14,374 nucleotides of DNA from an uncultured Anaeroplasmataceae bacterium (lineage in GTDB: Bacteria; Bacillota_I; Bacilli_A; Acholeplasmatales; Anaeroplasmataceae): assembly GCA_910579215.1 (NCBI GenBank), contig CAJTTN010000019.1, positions 1-14,374 of the forward strand, given 5' to 3'. Positions 12,786 through 14,374 of this stretch are shown here, in pieces. How positions within the stretch are numbered: position 1 is the first letter of the stretch; every line of letters starts with the position of its first letter. A program made the position numbers and the translations under genes. The notes beneath the pieces are model-generated. The model did not search any database. It was not told the origin of the DNA and worked only from the letters and a program-made list of their open reading frames with translations.

Positions 12786-13889
12786 ATGGATAAAATTTTT
12801 GAAAAACAACTAACAGAATATATTATTCAAGGAGAACCAATACAAAAAGAGAAGAGTTTAATTTGGAAAACAGCCATAGGCTTACAAGATGTTGATCATC
12901 TTTTTCCATCTGAATATTTACTTCAAACTGCTAAAGATCACATTGAAGGAAAAATTGATATTGACTCTGTTCAAACTAGAATCAATACCTATTATGAAAC
13001 ACTTACCGATCGAAAGGCAGAAGAAAATGATACAGAAGAGGCAGATAAAGTTTCTGCTCGTATCGCAAAAATTTTAGGAGAAAAAGCATTTCAGTTTTCT
13101 CCTACTGAATTAATCACGATTCATAAAAGATTATTTGAAGGAATACTCCCTCATGCTGGTAAAATTAGGAACTATAATATATCCAAAAGGGAATGGATAT
13201 TAAATGGAGATACAGTCATATATTCTTCTTATAATAATATATATGAAATATTAGAATATGACTTTAAAACAGAAAAATCTTTTTCTTATAAAAATTTATC
13301 ATTGGATAAAATTATTGAACATATTGCAGAATTCACATCTAATATCTGGCAAATTCATCCTTTTGGAGAAGGAAACACAAGAACTACAGCTATTTTTATG
13401 ATTAAATATTTAAATACATTAGGCTTTAAAGTTGGTAATGAAGTTTTTGCTAATCATTCATGGTATTTTAGAAATGCCTTAGTTCGTGCAAATTATAATG
13501 ATTTTTCTAAAGGCATTCATTCGACGAATAAATATTTAATTTTATTCTTTGAAAATTTAATGTTAAATAAAAATCATGAATTAAAAAATAGATATCTCCA
13601 TATGGATTATGAAACTAAGATGGACAATGTAAATGTCGGTGTAAATGTCGGTGTAAATGTCGGTGTAAAATTAACAAAAAAAGAACAAGAAGTTCTTGTT
13701 GCAATTCAAAAGGATAGCACAGTTACTGCAGCGAGTATTGCCAATCAATGCCAGGTCACTACTAGAACCATTGAACGAACTATTAAATCCTTAAAAGAAA
13801 AAGGCTTAATAGAGCGTGTTGGTTCTGATAAAACTGGACACTGGATAATAAAAATGGGAGGATTAGATGAAAAAAATAATAAGAAATAG
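12786..13889 (+). CDS. Fic-domain protein (AMPylator type) with VbhA-like N-terminus and winged-helix tail
   Basis: A 367-residue Fic protein. Fic enzymes transfer AMP or related groups to target proteins. The core motif HPFGEGNTR (191-199) fits HxFx(D/E)GNxR with all catalytic residues present. The flap region is KIRNYNISKREW (126-137). The N-terminal 70 residues (WKTAIGLQDVDHLFPSEYL, then AKDHIEGKIDIDSVQTRI) look like a fused VbhA-type antitoxin module. The expected inhibitory S/TxxxE(G/N) motif reads TAIGLQ, lacking the glutamate, so autoinhibition may be altered. Residues 281-294 are a repeated NVGV linker, and 297-355 form a winged helix (TAASIANQCQVTTRTIERTIKSLKEKG) that may bind DNA. 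The next gene starts inside its 3' end. Confidence 0.9.
   Translation: MDKIFEKQLTEYIIQGEPIQKEKSLIWKTAIGLQDVDHLFPSEYLLQTAKDHIEGKIDIDSVQTRINTYYETLTDRKAEENDTEEADKVSARIAKILGEKAFQFSPTELITIHKRLFEGILPHAGKIRNYNISKREWILNGDTVIYSSYNNIYEILEYDFKTEKSFSYKNLSLDKIIEHIAEFTSNIWQIHPFGEGNTRTTAIFMIKYLNTLGFKVGNEVFANHSWYFRNALVRANYNDFSKGIHSTNKYLILFFENLMLNKNHELKNRYLHMDYETKMDNVNVGVNVGVNVGVKLTKKEQEVLVAIQKDSTVTAASIANQCQVTTRTIERTIKSLKEKGLIERVGSDKTGHWIIKMGGLDEKNNKK
13629..13664 (+). repeat. three perfect 12-bp tandem repeats inside the Fic gene
   Basis: GTAAATGTCGGT occurs three times in a row at 13629, 13641 and 13653, with partial copies at both ends. Each unit adds four residues (NVGV), so gain or loss of units keeps the frame and only changes the linker between the Fic core and the winged helix. 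Slippage during replication is the likely source. Confidence 0.95.
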
Positions 13890-14058
13890 AATCAAATGTA
13901 ATTTGTGTGGTGATATTATTGAGTCTAAGAGTCGCCATAATTTTGTGAAATGTAAATGTGGATGCTGTTTTGTAGATGGTGGACTAGATTATTTAAGAAG
14001 AGGCTATACTAACTCAATAGATGACTATGAAGAAATGAGTGAGTTTGAAAGTGAATAG
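13867..14058 (+). CDS. small Cys-rich, probably zinc-binding protein
   Basis: A 63-residue protein with a CNLC pair (residues 11-14) and a CKCGCC cluster (29-34), which together could coordinate one zinc ion. The middle FVDGGLDYLRRGY is followed by an acidic tail IDDYEEMSEFESE. GGGAGG lies just before the ATG, and the gene overlaps the end of the Fic gene by 23 bases, so the two are co-translated. Small proteins of this shape occur widely in Firmicutes, but I know of no proven function. Being tied to the Fic gene, it could be an accessory or regulator. Confidence 0.8.
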   Translation: MKKIIRNRIKCNLCGDIIESKSRHNFVKCKCGCCFVDGGLDYLRRGYTNSIDDYEEMSEFESE

Positions 14059-14218
14059 CGAGATACAAAAGGCAGATAAAATCGGAAAAGACGATTTTGA
14101 TCACCTTCAATTAGAATGGCTTCAAGTTTTAAAATAGGCTGAAGAAGATGTGAAAAACAATCGCATCACCTCTATTAATGAAACTTTCATAAATATAAGA
14201 AAAAAATTAAATACATAA
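14039..14218 (+). pseudogene. short antitoxin-like gene interrupted by TAG
   Basis: A frame starting at a GTG (14039, or more likely 14051) reads VNSEIQKADKIGKDDFDHLQ, then LEWLQVLK, a TAG at 14135-14137, and in the same frame AEEDVKNNRITSINETF and INIRKKLNT before TAA at 14216. The part after the stop resembles the C-terminal end of small type II antitoxins (AEEDIKNGR...ETFNDIRKLL; from memory). No toxin gene follows in the window. The overlap with the Cys-rich gene suggests it was once the last gene of the Fic transcript. Confidence 0.55.
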
Positions 14219-14219
14219 G

Positions 14220-14258
14220 ATGAAGTTGTAATAGAAAAATATAAGTACTTCATTTTGA
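14220..14258 (+). terminator. weak terminator-like hairpin
   Basis: ATGAAGT (14220-14226) can pair with ACTTCAT (14247-14253) over a 20-base loop, followed by TTTTGAT. It directly follows the antitoxin-like remnant. The stem is short, so the call is tentative. Confidence 0.3.
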
Positions 14259-14320
14259 TAATAAAAAAACTTTCTAACCATAAAATGCATATTTTATATA
14301 CTTAAAAACGGCTTAAATTA

Positions 14321-14344
14321 TGAACTGACCCTTGTCAAGTAGAC
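14321..14344. mobile_element. possible terminal inverted repeat of an IS3-family (IS150-type) element
   Basis: The string TGAACTGACCC, then TTGTCAAGTAGAC, resembles the ends of IS150-group elements as I recall them (TGTACTGACCCC...AAAGTTGGAC). No transposase reading frame is visible in the remaining 30 bases, so the element body would lie beyond the window's right edge. The match is by motif only. Confidence 0.35.
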
Positions 14345-14374
14345 GCGGAATAAAAAAATAATTAAAAGTAAATA

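Noticed and set aside
12889..13077. 62-codon plus-strand frame inside the Fic gene
   Set aside because: Out-of-frame shadow; the Fic frame is clearly coding.
1..14374. CRISPR array or tRNA/rRNA genes
   Set aside because: No regularly spaced direct repeats and no recognisable tRNA or rRNA signature were seen on either strand.

Overview
The window is AT-rich DNA with Gram-positive style Shine-Dalgarno sites (AGGAGG, AAGGAG). TGA is used as a stop and TGG codes Trp, so it is a standard-code low-GC Firmicute. A gut Clostridia, Erysipelotrichia or Bacilli host is my inference. Nothing looks like core chromosome. This is an accessory island of mobilisation, recombination, defence and toxin-antitoxin genes, with several broken genes.

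Layout. 52-681 is a small serine recombinase of the invertase/resolvase type. 682-1381 has no gene but is highly structured: four hairpins, three of them terminator-like, lead to a 61-nt hairpin at 1272-1332. Its apex closely resembles the nick-site hairpin of pT181-type rolling-circle origins. 1382-2534 is the matching Rep_trans initiator/relaxase, broken by a frameshift near 2159. A DinJ-YafQ toxin-antitoxin pair (3083-2545, minus) follows. Then comes a divergent switch: a Xre-like regulator (3514-3200, minus) and an ImmA/IrrE-like metalloprotease gene (3673-4194) interrupted by an in-frame TAG, with two matched GGTAA-N5-TTACC operators between them. 4290-7414 is a small ORF plus two overlapping large serine recombinases, closed by a terminator. 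Together 0.7-7.5 kb looks like an integrative mobilisable element: origin, Rep_trans relaxase, repressor/protease switch and serine integrases.

The strongest functional unit is at 7792-9850: a complete two-gene type I Thoeris anti-phage system, a TIR protein (ThsB) followed by a SIR2-SLOG effector (ThsA). ThsA keeps its catalytic Asn and His. Known biology: the TIR enzyme senses phage and makes a cyclic ADP-ribose isomer, the SLOG domain binds it, and the SIR2 domain depletes NAD.

Rightward lie a YefM-YoeB pair (10429-10919) with a consensus promoter carrying two TGTACG boxes 12 bp apart, an AAA/DUF4143 ATPase (11217-12470), a Xre fragment without a start codon, a Fic-domain protein with an in-frame 12-bp tandem repeat (12786-13889), a small Cys-rich protein, an antitoxin-like remnant with an internal TAG, and a possible IS3-family (IS150-type) terminal repeat near 14321.

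The two apparently intact toxin-antitoxin pairs, the Fic gene and Thoeris make this a stabilisation-and-defence island. The broken relaxase and protease suggest the mobile element is no longer fully autonomous.
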